DNA of 64,000 nt. It comes from Cloeon dipterum (taxonomy: Eukaryota; Arthropoda; Insecta; Ephemeroptera; Baetidae). The notes beneath the pieces were generated by a model that was not told where the DNA came from, searched no databases, and saw nothing but the letters and a program-made list of their open reading frames with translations. A program made the position numbers and the translations under genes. Location of the stretch: assembly GCF_949628265.1 (NCBI RefSeq), contig NC_088788.1:4278001-4342000 (forward strand), given 5' to 3'. Of this stretch, positions 1-12,600 are shown piece after piece; within the stretch, counting starts at the first letter, position 1, and the number at the start of each line of letters is the position of its first letter.

Positions 1-1134
1 ATATTTTTACATTTTCCTCAATTTCTTTGAGAAATTTACCTTTTCTTCGCTCGTTTTCTTATCCAAAAAGCTTATTAACTTTTATATTTTTGCATTCCAA
101 CAGTGTTCTTTTACACTTCATTTTGAATACATTTATATTAAAACTTGGGGAATATTATTATCATATTTTCTGTCGTAATAGTTGGCTAGACTTTTGGATT
201 ATAGAGTGCATTTAATATTTTTCTTGGTTCTGTTCAGCAAATATGAGCGTGTGGCTTTGCGGAAAAGTAGTTAGCGTCTTCAAATTGTCAAATTGCGGGC
301 GAAAATTAATTGCTGACTCTAAAACCTTGATTTTTCTAATCTTTTAAAATTTCCACTAAGGTAGAAATTAATATTTTTTTATATCTACGCTCTTCTGATC
401 TTTTCTGTTAATATTTTTATCTTTTTAAGCTTTAATTCAAAATTTTCAACCTTTTATGTGCCCCGAAAATTAAAATAATACCCGAGAACTGCCTTAGAAT
501 AACTATATTGGCTGGAAACCTTTACCTTCACCTCTCTTGTGGTTTCGTATTTCTTATGCACGGTCTCCAATTGAAAAATGGTGAACCGACTATTTATCCG
601 CAGCTAGAGGCGATGAATGCAATTACTGCAGGGCACAATGCAGATCTCTAGAGGCCGGTGCTTGATTTGAATACAGCGAGAAGCACAGCTCAAAGCTACT
701 CACAACGCGGAAAAATATGGAAAATAAAAAGCAGCTCGAACAAAAGCTGCCGTGCCTGCCGTTTAATTGAGTATAGTTGTTATGAAATATTAAAAGCAGG
801 CGCGTTGGAAGCAAGCGAAATTAAATTTGCCGAGTGACGACACTAACGTAAGCAAACCTACGCTGGCTGCAATTAGTGAGCTGCAGCGAACATAAAATTT
901 TGCATGTCAACGCTGCTGGCAGGGCCGTGAAAAATTATTTCTTTTGAATTCAAATTATTTAAATTCATTATTATCAGATTTAAAATATTTGTGGGAGCTT
1001 TGACACTGATAATAAACAATTATTTCATTTAGTTCATTGGCAATAAATCAAATTAAAACCAGATTCACAAAAGAAATATTCGTTAACATGTTTTTTTAAA
1101 TAATTTTTTAAATAAGCTGGAAAATACTTTTCCG
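1..1134. other. Non-coding, AT-rich
   Basis: No gene or repeat of the families in this window is seen; short ORFs look like chance. Confidence 0.5.
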
Positions 1135-1411
1135 CAGCGAGGACCAGATTCGTGCGACGCGCAGATATGGCGTCCGGTGGAGCATGGCGGGAAAAAGTGG
1201 TCACGTGAAAATACGCGAAAAGAACCAAGTTTTGGTCAATATTGTGACGTATAATTTGCATTACTTGTGCTAATTGTGTCTTTTGGATCGTAAAAACAAA
1301 CTCTTGACACTCGTACGGCAATCCAAAGAGAGCTTTTTGCTTCGCACATTCAGACGCCATCTTGGATCTGCGCAGGGCGAACCAATTTTATCGCACATCT
1401 GGACCCCGCTG
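1135..1411 (-). mobile_element. hAT-like MITE, copy 1
   Basis: 277 bp with terminal inverted repeats of the form CAGCGGGGTCCAGAT. Flanks CTTTTCCG and CTTTCCCG match at 7 of 8 bases, an 8-bp target duplication typical of hAT elements. The internal sequence is near-identical to the other copies. Strand is given as the direction of the internal AAGATGGCG motif. A 108-codon ORF crosses it but shows no selection I can see. Confidence 0.88.
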
Positions 1412-1807
1412 CTTTCCCGTAAATTTTAGAACTGCATGAAATTTGCTTGAACTCAACAATTTTATAGAATCTCATTTTTCACGTCCCTCGATCGTCTTTG
1501 AAAGCCGTTTTTTCCGACTCGTTGCAGCTTAATTAAAAATACGGTGGCGCGGAATGAGTCGGAGGAAAGCACGAGTCGGCTTTGACAACTCATTTTGCTG
1601 CTTTATTGTCCATAAATCAATCGGCGACTGCTCTCGCCGAGGCGGTGGGTGGTGTCAAAGAGGAGAGAAGTAAGTGCGCGCCAGTTTGCTGACTAGTGAA
1701 AAATGACTTGTTGCCGCGGCGCGCAGTGTAAAATATGAAGTGGTAATATTTGATGTGAAAGCGCTTTTCGCGCCGCCGATAATCAATAAAGCTGACTCAC
1801 AGCCGCG

Positions 1808-1816
1808 TATATATAG
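1808..1816 (+). promoter_or_regulatory. TATA-like motif
   Basis: TATATATAG in a CpG-rich stretch, with an initiator-like GACAGT about 32 bp downstream. No associated coding sequence. Confidence 0.2.
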
Positions 1817-2114
1817 ACGAGGTCACTTTAAAAGATAATTGACAGTTTGGATCGAAAAGTGTCGAGTGCAGCGATATCGTAGCTTTCGGTCGCCGCGAAA
1901 TTGGTGACGCCTGCTAACTGTCAGCTAGAGGTTTATGGTTTTTCGATTTGCACGACTCCCTCTATGATATTTTAAATCGACTTCATATTCCCACAAACGT
2001 TTCTTTTATTTTTATAACTTAAAATTAAAAGCGATGAAATAATTATAGCTTCAGGATCCACATAAATATATTCTTAAGTAAATAATTAATTTTGTTAGTC
2101 GACTGTCAGAGCTC

Positions 2115-2183
2115 TCAGTTTCATGATTAAGTTGTCAACTACCGCACGCAATTCAGAGCAAACAGCGGCCAAGAGGTTGGCAG
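2115..2183 (+). promoter_or_regulatory. Candidate first non-coding exon (initiator plus strong donor)
   Basis: A TCAGTT initiator at about 2115 is followed 69 nt later by a near-consensus splice donor, GGCAG|GTGAGC. Translation is uninformative. It could be a 5' UTR exon for a plus-strand gene such as POMGNT1, or a lncRNA. Confidence 0.2.
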
Positions 2184-3637
2184 GTGAGCGATTATGATCA
2201 TTTTTGCTCAGTCTATATATATCTTGTACCCGAAAAATCTTTCCCTATAGGGAATGCCGAAAAGGTCAGAAGGGCCGAGAAAAACAAAATCGAATTCCAT
2301 CTGGTTCTAGCAGACTGAAAGACACAGAGGAAAATAACGTTTTCATTAATTCCTGGAACAAACACTCGGTCATCGTTGCCAAAAGCGGATATTTAGGAAA
2401 CTGGCGTGTCTAGTTAGAAATGCGACTCTCGCATCACGCAGCGTAGTGGAGCGAGAGGGTGGGTGGGGGTGAGATGGCCCGCGGATGGCCTCGCTGGGGC
2501 TTGTGATCTCCGTTTCGCACGTCAGCACCTGTCCTTTGTAACAAAGTCTGCGGCAGGTGTAAATTCCGTTTGCTTCGTACAAGGGTGTTTTTTTCTAATT
2601 TTACTTTGCATGACAATTTCCTTTCTCGTCAGGACCTTACCTGGAAAATAAAAATAAATGGGTTTTAATATACATAACCCTTGCTGTTTTATATTTAAAA
2701 ATTTACTTATTTTTTACTGACACACAAAAAAAATCAATGCAACAAAATTAGAATTTTAATTTTGTATTTTCGACAATTTTTTAGTAAACATTAGCTTACC
2801 AAAGTTGGGGCACCGTGGTCGTGGACCCCAAAAGTATTCGAGCAACTTCATCACGTATTACCCAAGTAGTAAACTTGGCAGTGAGCTGCGTAATTTTCAC
2901 CAGAGGCCACCTATTTCTCACAAAGAGTCGCGACTTACTAGCTAAAATGCATGAAATTTTAATTGTAACCCGTAAAGCAAAGTTGGCTCACCCCAAGACG
3001 AGACAACTTTCGCTCTCTCATAACTCGTTAATTATCTGCACGCAGCGCTTTGTGGATGTACACGTCAACGCGTAGCGAGAAAAGTCGAAAACTCAGGTTG
3101 GCCTAAAGTTTTAACATCCCTCGATCTCTCCAAACGACTATCATTTAAGCGGAATTTTATTTTAAATTCCCACGCACTGAAAAGGCTACTCGTTCCGTTT
3201 TATAGAGCAGGGAACGGAATTTCCTGTTTCTTTCTTTTTTCTCGGATTTAGTTTTTTTCTTTTTCAGCAGTCGAAAATAAGGAAAGAGGATCGTTTGTTT
3301 GTGTTTTATGTAGAGCGTTCTGCTCGAGTTCAATAATCTGGCTTGACAAAAGACTCTTCAAGAGGCACTCAAGTCTCTCATGTCATGTGGTTCTCTCCAG
3401 TGTATTACCCATTCATATATGCCACATATTCCGAAAAAGAAACAAGATAATTTAGGTATAATAAAAAATTCACATTATTTTCTCAACAAAATTCATTAAA
3501 TATTGATTGTCTGAGAAGGCAGTGCACTAAGAAATTACACCGATTTTTATTTTGTTTTTAAAAACATCATTAAATAAATTAAAATTCCAAATCCATGGTA
3601 CAAAAGCTCTTTAAATATCAAAATAATTCATTAAAAT

Positions 3638-3902
3638 CAGCGGGGTCCAGATTCATGCGACGCGCAGATATGGCGTCCGGTGGGGTATGGCGCGAAAAAA
3701 CGGTCACGTGAAAATGCGCGAAAAGCACCAAGTTTTGGTCAATAATTTGCATTACTTATACTTATCGTGTCTTTTGGATCGTAAAAACAAACTCTTGACA
3801 CTCGTACGGCAATCCAAAGAGAGCTTTTTGCTTCCCACATTCAGACGCCATCTTGGATCTGCGTAGTGGGATCCAATTTTATCACACATCTGGCTCCCGC
3901 TG
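3638..3902 (-). mobile_element. hAT-like MITE, copy 2
   Basis: 265 bp. It is flanked on both sides by ATTAAAAT, a perfect 8-bp target duplication. TIRs are CAGCGGGGTCCAGAT and ATCTGGCTCCCGCTG. Confidence 0.92.
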
Positions 3903-4623
3903 ATTAAAATAAAAAAATCAAGAGACAATTCGAAGTAAAACTTTGATGTAGTGAAAATATGGTTGGTAATTTTCAGTGGATCTTGGTCCATCTCCAACAA
4001 CGTCGGCTCTAGCGTGCGTCGTCAATCGATGCGCCAGCTCCCCGGCCGGGGCATTATAATTGAAAACGATCGGCTAGAGAGGCGTGTAACATTAAAAATA
4101 TGGCCGGCGTATCCGGCAAGTGTGATGGGTTTTAGAGAAGTGCAACGGCACAATGAGCATCAGCCGTGGAAAGGGCGAGCAATAGCAATAAATACGTTGT
4201 AGCCCAGCCAGCCAGCCAGCGAGTGAGTTGGAGCCAGTTTCAGCGGATATTAGCCGCGATACTGCCTACCGTCAGAGTACAAGCAGCCGGAATTTCAAAC
4301 GCACGGATGTGAGCTTGAATGGTGCCTGACGGCCTTTTCATTTCAAATACTGATTTATGCGGGGAACGCTTCGTCAGCCGAAATTGAAAGGGAATGACAA
4401 AGTAAAGTTTGGTCTCGTGGATATATTGTATTTAAAAATAAATAAATAAAAGCTAAAATAATTTTTAATTGGGAACGTCGTTAGTGTTCAAAACTGCTAA
4501 CAATTGACTGTACCTCCCATTTAAAAACATTTGAAAACAATTTCAAACAAAAATATTGTTCTTGTCGATTGGCTGAACGGATTTTTGATTTTAGAATTAA
4601 CGTCAAATAAATTGTTTTTTCAG

Positions 4624-4874
4624 CAGCGGGGGCCAGATGTGCGATAAAATTGGTTCGCACTGCACAGATCCAAGATGGCGTCTCAATGTGGGAAACAAAA
4701 AGCTCTCTTTGGATTGCCGTACGAGTGTCAAGAGTTTGTTTTTACGATCCAAAAGACACAATTAATGCAAATTATGTCACAATATTGACCAAAACTTACT
4801 TCTTTTCGCGCATTTCCACGTGAACGTTTTTTCGCGCCATTCTCCACCGGACGCCATATATCTGGACCCCGCTG
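4624..4874 (+). mobile_element. hAT-like MITE, copy 3
   Basis: 251 bp in the opposite orientation to copies 1 and 2. Flanks TTTTTCAG and GTTTTCAG match at 7 of 8 bases. It has a short internal loss near the right end. Confidence 0.9.
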
Positions 4875-6597
4875 GTTTTCAGATAATTTGATATCACAGT
4901 GAAAAATTACATTAAAATTGTAAATGAACGGTGGCTCCATCTGTTCGCGCATCCAAACATAATCTTTTCAACTGAGCAATTAAAAAAATATTAAAAAAAT
5001 AAAGCATACTTTGGAACCAATTTTTTTAATCTACACTTTAACTTACTGGGTGTGTTTTTTTAGTTTTCTTGTTGCCAAACAGTTCAGGGGTGATCAAATA
5101 TTATCAATCTACTCTATTTACAAAACACAGCTGTGGAGGAAGCTTAAATCTAAATCCATTTCCCTATGTTAATAGCCGCTGGCGAGAATTTTGAAAAGAC
5201 AATTTCAAATAAATCGATTGGGTCCGCCACTCAGCGCGCGAAACGAGCCGCTCCGACACTATATTTATTCGCGTCGATTAATCAGCAGCAACGTACGTAA
5301 ATAATTCAAACGGTGCACACAGAAGCGCTGCGTTGGGCTGAATTTTCCACGCGAGTGTGTTTCATCAATTCGCGACGAGAGCAATGCAAATCTGTTGGAA
5401 GTAGCGCCGGCCAAAAATCACATTTCACCGCCGTGGCAATAATTTCCGTCGAATCAAAATGCTGCCGGCCGTCTGTGCGCGGTTCGATGCAAATCGCCTA
5501 CGTACGCTACTTGTTGTGTGTGTGTGTATGTGTGCATGGGTACAGGGCCGCTCTCCTGCGCTGAATGCGATTATGCACGGTCCACTCACGCCTCGTTTCA
5601 ATGACTTCATTAGCATCAGGCAATCAGCATAAATCTGCATTTATTTTGCACATTCCGAAAAAAATCCTACCCTTTCATCCAAGCCATAATTTTTTAGGGG
5701 AAATGGAAATGCGTGTTGAGGCGATTTTGGCATGTAAAATTACATTTTCGTTGATATTACGCTTAACTCTTTTAAATGTTAGTCAGATGAGTGTTTTTTC
5801 TAAGCTCTGTAGACGGTGTGAACGTGTAACCACTTAAAAAGCTCAAAATTTGCACAACGATCTAGCGTTAATTTATTTGAAATCTTTGATTTTTTCAAGC
5901 TGTTAATATTTTAGCTCTGGAAAAATTAGACATTTTAAATCAATTTTATAAATTTTTTGGCCTTAAATTAATCCACACATGTGGAATCCATTAAAGCCTA
6001 GCATATAAATGTTTCAAAACTGTCTAATTTCGTTCCAAAAGCATTTTATGGTCATGTAAACCGCCTCTAATCAAAATTATTTCACACAAAAAGAGTAACT
6101 TTCTACATTAGTACAATTTTTATCATTTTCCTCTTTTATTAAGACGACCAGAACCCTCTAAAATTACATTCATCTATTTAAATCCAATCCACAAAAAGAA
6201 TATTTTTACACCAAATGATTAAAATTGAGGATATTATGCAAATTAAAAGGCTTTTATTTCGCATTTAGGCATTTCCACTGGTCGATCGGTAATATTATAA
6301 AACAAGTCAGCCCCGCCCTTGGTCGTAATTCGCGAGATTAGCTGGCACAGTGCGAATTCTATTAGTCGATCCAGTTGCAGATAAGCGCATAAGCCGGTCG
6401 GCCGACCACCAGCAGAGTTGTTAGTCGCCGCGTTTAATTTCCTATTCGGCAGAGGACACGCAAGAAATAAAGTGGTCTCTCGGCTGTTGCCGCCAAGATT
6501 GCTATCGCGGTCAATAAAATATCGGCCGGGGTGCTCTTGCTCGCCTAAAAGCTAATGCAAAAGACGCATTATTTGGTTCGCGTGGAATTGCATCCAC

Positions 6598-6606
6598 TAT
6601 AAATAG
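6598..6606 (+). promoter_or_regulatory. TATA box-like motif
   Basis: TATAAATAG at the edge of a CpG-rich segment, in a core-promoter-like setting. No coding sequence follows; a MITE begins 200 bp downstream. Confidence 0.2.
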
Positions 6607-6809
6607 AGGCTACTTGAGCCAACGACCGGAATAACTGTCTCAAAGCTACAGATATATTTATTGTCTTCCTTCCACAGCAAAGAGTTAAGTTTTCTCATAA
6701 TTTGCTTTATTTTTATTAAGACAAAGCAACAATTACTTTTATGTATAATATTTTTGTAATAGATATTTTACCAATTCGATCAGTTTCAAAAAAAATTATA
6801 TTGTAAAAG

Positions 6810-7075
6810 TAGCGAGGTCCAGATATGCGATAAAATTGGTTCACACCGCGCACATCCAAGATGGCGTCTGAATGTGGGAAACAAAAAGCTCTTTTTGGAT
6901 TGCCGTTCGAGTGTCAAGAGTTTGTTTTTACGATCCAAAAGACACAATTAGTGCAAAGTAATGCAAATTATACGTCACAATATTTACCGAAACTTGCTTC
7001 TTTACGTGACCGTTTTTTCGCGCCATACTCCACCGGACGCCACATCGGCGCGTCGCACGAATCTGGTTCCCGCTG
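6810..7075 (+). mobile_element. hAT-like MITE, copy 4
   Basis: 266 bp; the first TIR base is changed to T. The flanking duplication is degraded (TGTAAAAG and CTCAAAAG), which suggests an older insertion. Confidence 0.88.
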
Positions 7076-9257
7076 CTCAAAAGTCATTTTTTCGGAAAAT
7101 AAAAAAGCAAATTCTCCAAGCTAGAAATTACACAAGAGGAAATCTCCAGAAAGTCATAAACAATAATGAAAAATGATGAATTGCTGGTAAATTGTTCCGC
7201 TTGTTTCCAATTTACTTATAATTTCATCAACACACAGCATGCTTATATACTTATATACATATTTGTCCCATCTTATCTCCCAGAGACGTGTATTTCATTC
7301 GCACATCATCCCAGCTACAGAAAAAAAACTCAGTCAGTGTGAGCCTTATTTTGCGTGTTTCAGAGTGAGTGCGTAATGAGACGTCGCCCGTCTGGCTGCT
7401 GCTGAGCTCTCGTCGAGGTAAGTGCCCTGTTCTCTCTCTCTTTCTCTCTAACAAGTCGTATGTTTGGCACAACAACGCCTGCATTGTTGTTCAACTTATA
7501 TGCAAACCTGCCTTGGTGTGTTGATAAGGGGACGCAGAGGGAACACAATGGCTTGTGGAAATAAACGACGTCCCCTAGCGCAGCGCCCTGTATGCTCGGT
7601 ACACATTCGTATTATTTGCCAACTTGATTGCTAAATTACCTAGCAAACAACACGCGCTTCATATTTTAATAATTATTTAGAGTTCCAAACAAAAAATCTC
7701 ATTTATAAAAGATTTTCGGAAGAAGCAGGCTTATGTACTCAGGGAGAAAATTTTAATACGTTTTTCCTGGTATACACCATAAGCTTATTTTCTGAAAAGT
7801 ACAGCCCCCGAAATTTCCGTCATTGAGTGAATGATTCGATCGTCGCTCTTGTTCAGGCAGGGAGTGTGTCAAAGGCCGTCGCACTTTGAATTTGTTTTCC
7901 CTTCGCCGGTGTACAGTATTTAGTCCGCAGGGCCGACGCGCGCGGAACAAACGTGTGTGTGTGTGCTGTGTGTGTATGGATTCTCGACTGAATTGAAGCC
8001 GCTCGAGCGCAAACATTGCACAACGCGCGCGACCTCTTTTCATCCCTTTGCGTGGTTGACAACCCCTAATCAGAGCGAATATGGCCTGTTGGAACAAAAA
8101 GCCTCGCGAGTTTTTTTTCCAACCACGCTGAATACAAATCGCATAAGCTTTTTGTTGGATTTTCAAGGAAATTTATTCAATAAAATCTTTTCCAGGTATT
8201 GGTCATTAGCAAACCATTAAAAGGGATCAGATTTCAACAGAGCTGCGGGCAATAATTGTTTCCTCTCGCAAACAATTGTCAGAGTAAAATGGGAAGCTGA
8301 ATTTTAGGAACTCTTCGTTTTTAGTGGTTAAAAATTAAATGAACTTTCTTATGCAAAAAGATTTATACCGCCTGTTTTTTATTAATATTTTATTCCAAGA
8401 ATTGGTTTTCCTTAGACTTGCCTTGATTTCTTCCAACGGTATTGTGTCAGTTGTCAGAAAAGAGAGCGTATCTTTTATTTCGCCACTTCTTTCCTCCAAT
8501 TTCACTCTCACTTACTGTCAATATTTTCCTCCTCCTCCTTATCAGCCTTGAAAAATACATAAACAAAAGTGGGAAATCCGTGCGGAAAAAAGAGATTTGA
8601 GGCTGCGCTGCGCCCATAACGCTGATCGGGGAGAGAATGTTTATTTACTCTGGGCCTCTCTTGAAAACCAACGTCCGCCTGGTGCGAATAAATGTAATTT
8701 CCTCCCGAACCGCCATTCGCGCGCCCCATCCATCCATCCATCCAGGGTGATACGCTGCTCTCGATACGAAAGAGCCGCTCTCATGAAAAATGTAAAATTT
8801 TATCATCGGCCGGCCGTCAATAATGCAGGCGGGATACGCGATTGGCTTCAGCCCGAAGGCGCACGATCAAATATTCACACACGTCGGTTTGTCGCTTGCT
8901 ACAGGAGCCGTCTGCGATTGTTTAATCACGTTTCGGCCGACGTCCGTGCGCGTTAATTTTGAATTTCGTGCCCTTGTCGCCAATTCAACCGACACGGACA
9001 CCGTAAAATGCTTCCGATCGATTTTGGCTTGGCGCTGGTGTTAGTGGCGCCTGGAAACCTTTTTGTCATTGTGCTCTCCTTCTCTTTATACAGTTGAGGA
9101 AAGGTTCCAGTTGACTTAATTTGCTGCTTTTTGTTAAAAATTGTATTTTTTTAATACTGTTGAAGAATCTATTGGTGGCTCTGTTGAGTTTTTGGAGAGT
9201 AAATTGGATGATTTGCTAAAATGTATTCACCAAAGGAAATTTTACCTATATTCAAAA
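7076..9257. other. Non-coding, CpG-rich patches and microsatellites
   Basis: CpG-rich at about 7360-8060 and 8590-9060; (TG)n at about 7952-7976 and CT-rich tracts near 7430-7450. Overlapping ORFs of up to 137 codons on both strands are low-complexity and not convincing. Confidence 0.5.
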
Positions 9258-9651
9258 TTAAAGACCGACTTTGGCAAAGTTTCTGAGCACACCAATCGAT
9301 TCGTTAGGGTCGAATTAGGTAAAGTGGATATTTTTCCGACCAAAAAGTGCAGCGTGACGTGCGTATCACACGTAGAACTTTTTTCCCGCCAAAACGATAT
9401 GAATGTGAGAACTGCGCATGCGTCAGAGCTGGTGTGGCCGAGGAGAGGCGTCACGTCAGCCGCTAACAGCTGGTGGTTGGCGTGTGCCAGCTCTGACGCA
9501 TGCGCAGGTTCATATTTTTGGCGGTAAAAAGTAATTTTTGTGCTACGATCGTCGCGCTGCACTTTTTGGTCGGAAAAATATCCACTTTGCCTAATTCGAC
9601 CCTCAAGAATCGATTGGTGTGCTCAGAAACTTCGTCAAAGACGGTCTTTAA
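9258..9651. repeat. ~390-bp hairpin (foldback) element bounded by TTAA
   Basis: Two arms of about 170 bp, inverted and roughly 85-90% identical by eye, separated by about 50 bp. The ends read TTAAAGACCG and CGGTCTTTAA. The left arm holds TTTTCCCGCCAAAA (9381-9394, E2F-like) and both arms hold TGCGCATGCGT-type NRF1-like sites (9413-9423, 9496-9506). No coding evidence. Confidence 0.85.
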
Positions 9652-12600
9652 TGTTAATTTTTAATTAACTTGGACAAAGATATCTATATAAGAGATCATA
9701 TTTGAACAACCTTATTTCCCCACAAATTGTAAATAAAAATCGGTTTTCATTAACACCAGCACTTTTATTAAAGCTGATTAATGAAAGTGGCTGCCACAAT
9801 AAATTACTTCAACGTCAAAACTTCCACCATGCACGCCGCTTGTTTTCTAATTGCTACACTGTTTAACTCATTTGAGCTGCTTAACTTAAAATAGAGTTAC
9901 ATTTTATTTTGATGCGCTTCTTAATCGCTCTCGCGGTCGCTCTTGTGCGCTGCAGTTAAAAATAGAAATAATCCGCTCGCGATGTGCAGGGAGGAGCGAA
10001 TGGTAGTGCTCGGCAGAGAATACATGGAGATATTCTCGCGCTGGAAGGCTAATAACTTACATCGTGAATGTGTGCAGACTGGAATTATATGTAGTACGTT
10101 AAGGCCCTCTGCTGCTTCCACTGCTGCTGCTGCTTGGTTCGCCATACAATAAATTGTGCTAGCGAAAATAGTGGCGCTTGCTCTGCAGCACCGAGTTCGC
10201 GGCTCTTTATGAAATCTGCCAAGTGTGAAATTAAATAGGAATTTATAAGGGCGAAAACGGCAGCGACTGAAAAGAGCAGAGCAGACTTTAAATTAGCATA
10301 ACAAACAGATTGTTTTAACAGTGAGATCAGTAGCAAAGATCTTTCAGAGTTGAAAACACATATTGCAGAGCTGAATTGAGTTAGCAGTTCTTGAAGGAAA
10401 ATCAAATTTACTCTTGCTTCAAATCCTCCACTTGAAATTAATTCAATTTTCCTCCAAATAAATTAATCAAACGACTTTTGATCTTTGCCTCTTTGCAACT
10501 ATTTCCATCCTCGAGTGTAAACTCCGTTTGTGCCCCGCAGATTTCATTATTTATTTTGCAGTCTAATTGCATTCATAAATTCCAACTTGCCGATATCATT
10601 CTGGCTCTTCTCACAGCCTCTGCGGAGAACTAATTAATTCACCTCTCGCATGTGTGCTCGGCTCGCGACTCTTGCGAATCGAGTTAATAAATTATCTAAT
10701 GGCTGCCGCTATGTGGTTTTAATTTTGAGATTCTGTGCGAAATATATTGCCTGTGGCGAAACTTGAACTGGAAAAGTTTCCGCTGTGACGAGTTTTCGTC
10801 TTGATTTGATGTTTGGCATTGGATGGAGAGCAAAATTACTGAATACGAAAATCTTACAAAGAGAAATCCGGTTTCTAGACCTTTTATGGATTCCTGAAAA
10901 ATGATACAAAAATTTCCTTACCAGAATTATTGTTTTTTGTTCATTTTTTACATCGAAAATTTTTAACTTTTCAATTTTATCTTGCAGCTATGATATTTTT
11001 TGCAAGGGAAATGTGGAAAATTTCAATTAAGTAATCAGAGGAAAGATTAAATATTTAAATATCAACGCTTCTATTCTTAGCAACTAATTTAAACGTAATT
11101 GCAGAGATTTAATTAAAAATGTATCAAGGAGTTTATTAAAATTTATAAAATGTGGACGAATAACATTCAGCTTCTCCACTGAATGGTCATTTTTGTCGTT
11201 GTAAAAAGTCGAAATTCCCAGGCCGAGATAATGAAGATTTTAATTTCATTTATAAGGAAAAATACCTCTACCATCCTTACCACCTAATTTTCTTAATTAA
11301 ACAATTAATTCATAATAAGTAACTGTTTTTCCTGCACAAAAACTGCAGGAAAAATGTCTCATATTTTTGCAAAGTAATTACGCTCTAGTTGATTTTCATA
11401 GAAATTTTATTTAATTAAAAAGGGAAAAGATATAAAACTTGACAAATAGCTTTGTTAAAAATAGAGAAGAAAGATGGAAGCCTCTTTTTATATGTAGTTC
11501 GTGGAAAGTATAAGCAATTTTCATCTACAAAGAGTCTGGAAGATGATTGGTCGTTGTAACGCTTGATGACGGTCTTGGCAAGCACTACTCGGAGAGCTTA
11601 TACTGCAACAGCCGTAAAGAAAAACTGATGAGCAATAATGCCAGGGTTCATGTTTGTATTTTGGCAACAAAGAAATTCAGGGCCGGCCCGAAATTTACAA
11701 GCAATAAAAATGAAACGTGGCTGTGGGCAGGAATTTTGCAGCAGAGAACGCGTGCATTTTGCAAAACGCCGGCAGTGACGTGGTTCAGGCCGCTCTGAAT
11801 AATAAAGTCGGCGGCTTTTTGATCCCCGCGCCGTGCAAAATTCAGGCGGTGGATTTTAAAACAGGCTCTTCAGCTCTCACGGTTTATTGCCTATAATTAA
11901 TGAGGCTCACGCGCGCTGATCGATATACCGCACCGCTTGGATCGGATTTTAATTTGCGCTTTACGACACTTTAATGACGGTACTTTAACCTCAATAGATT
12001 GGAATTTGAAACACAAACTCGGCTAAAAAGTTTTGAAATCTACTCACAGCTGTATACTCTTTTTTATGAAATTACTTTACACTCGGTCGTAATACTTCTT
12101 TTCTCGACGTTTCATCTTCCAACTGCTGGAATGTACCGTCGTAATGCATCTCGTGAGTAAAACGGTGGCGGCGAAGTGGCGCATAAAGTCGGCTGTCGGC
12201 TATAAAGCGAATTAAAATGTGCATTCGGGTGGCAGCGAGATGCATTAAGGAACGGTCCAGACGTGGCGATGCTCTCTTTGATACGTGAGCATTCGAAACA
12301 CTCAAGTGATGCATATTAAAAACGTCTGCTCTAATTTTAGCCGGAGAGGATTTAGAGCAGCAGAGAATCAATTTACGACTTCCGTGGAGTAAACAAATTT
12401 CCAGCCTTTATGAAAATAACGCACACGTTAACCTGATTTTCAAAATATTTATTTTAAAATAGTGGCAAACCAAATAGAATTTTCTTCCAGACAGTATTTA
12501 ACGGGGCATTTTTCATATAACTTCCCGTAGAGTTTAGATTTTCAATAATTTTGAGGTTGTTTATCAAAATATTTACACAGAAAAGATATTGACAGTCTTT

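Larger units (their letters stand above)
1412..3637. other. Non-coding with CpG-rich patches
   Basis: CpG-rich at about 1540-1940 and 2400-2560. It includes the TATA-like motif and the candidate first exon listed separately. No coding sequence is supported. Confidence 0.5.
3903..6809. other. Non-coding between MITE copies 2, 3 and 4
   Basis: Apart from MITE copy 3, this holds CpG-rich patches at about 3980-4370, 5220-5620 and 6280-6640, a (TG)n run near 5514-5535, and AT-rich remainder. No gene is seen. Confidence 0.5.

Noticed and set aside
7753..8166. 137-codon minus-strand ORF
   Set aside because: It is driven by a (TG)n/(CA)n tract and GC-rich sequence; the product is low-complexity with His-Thr repeats.
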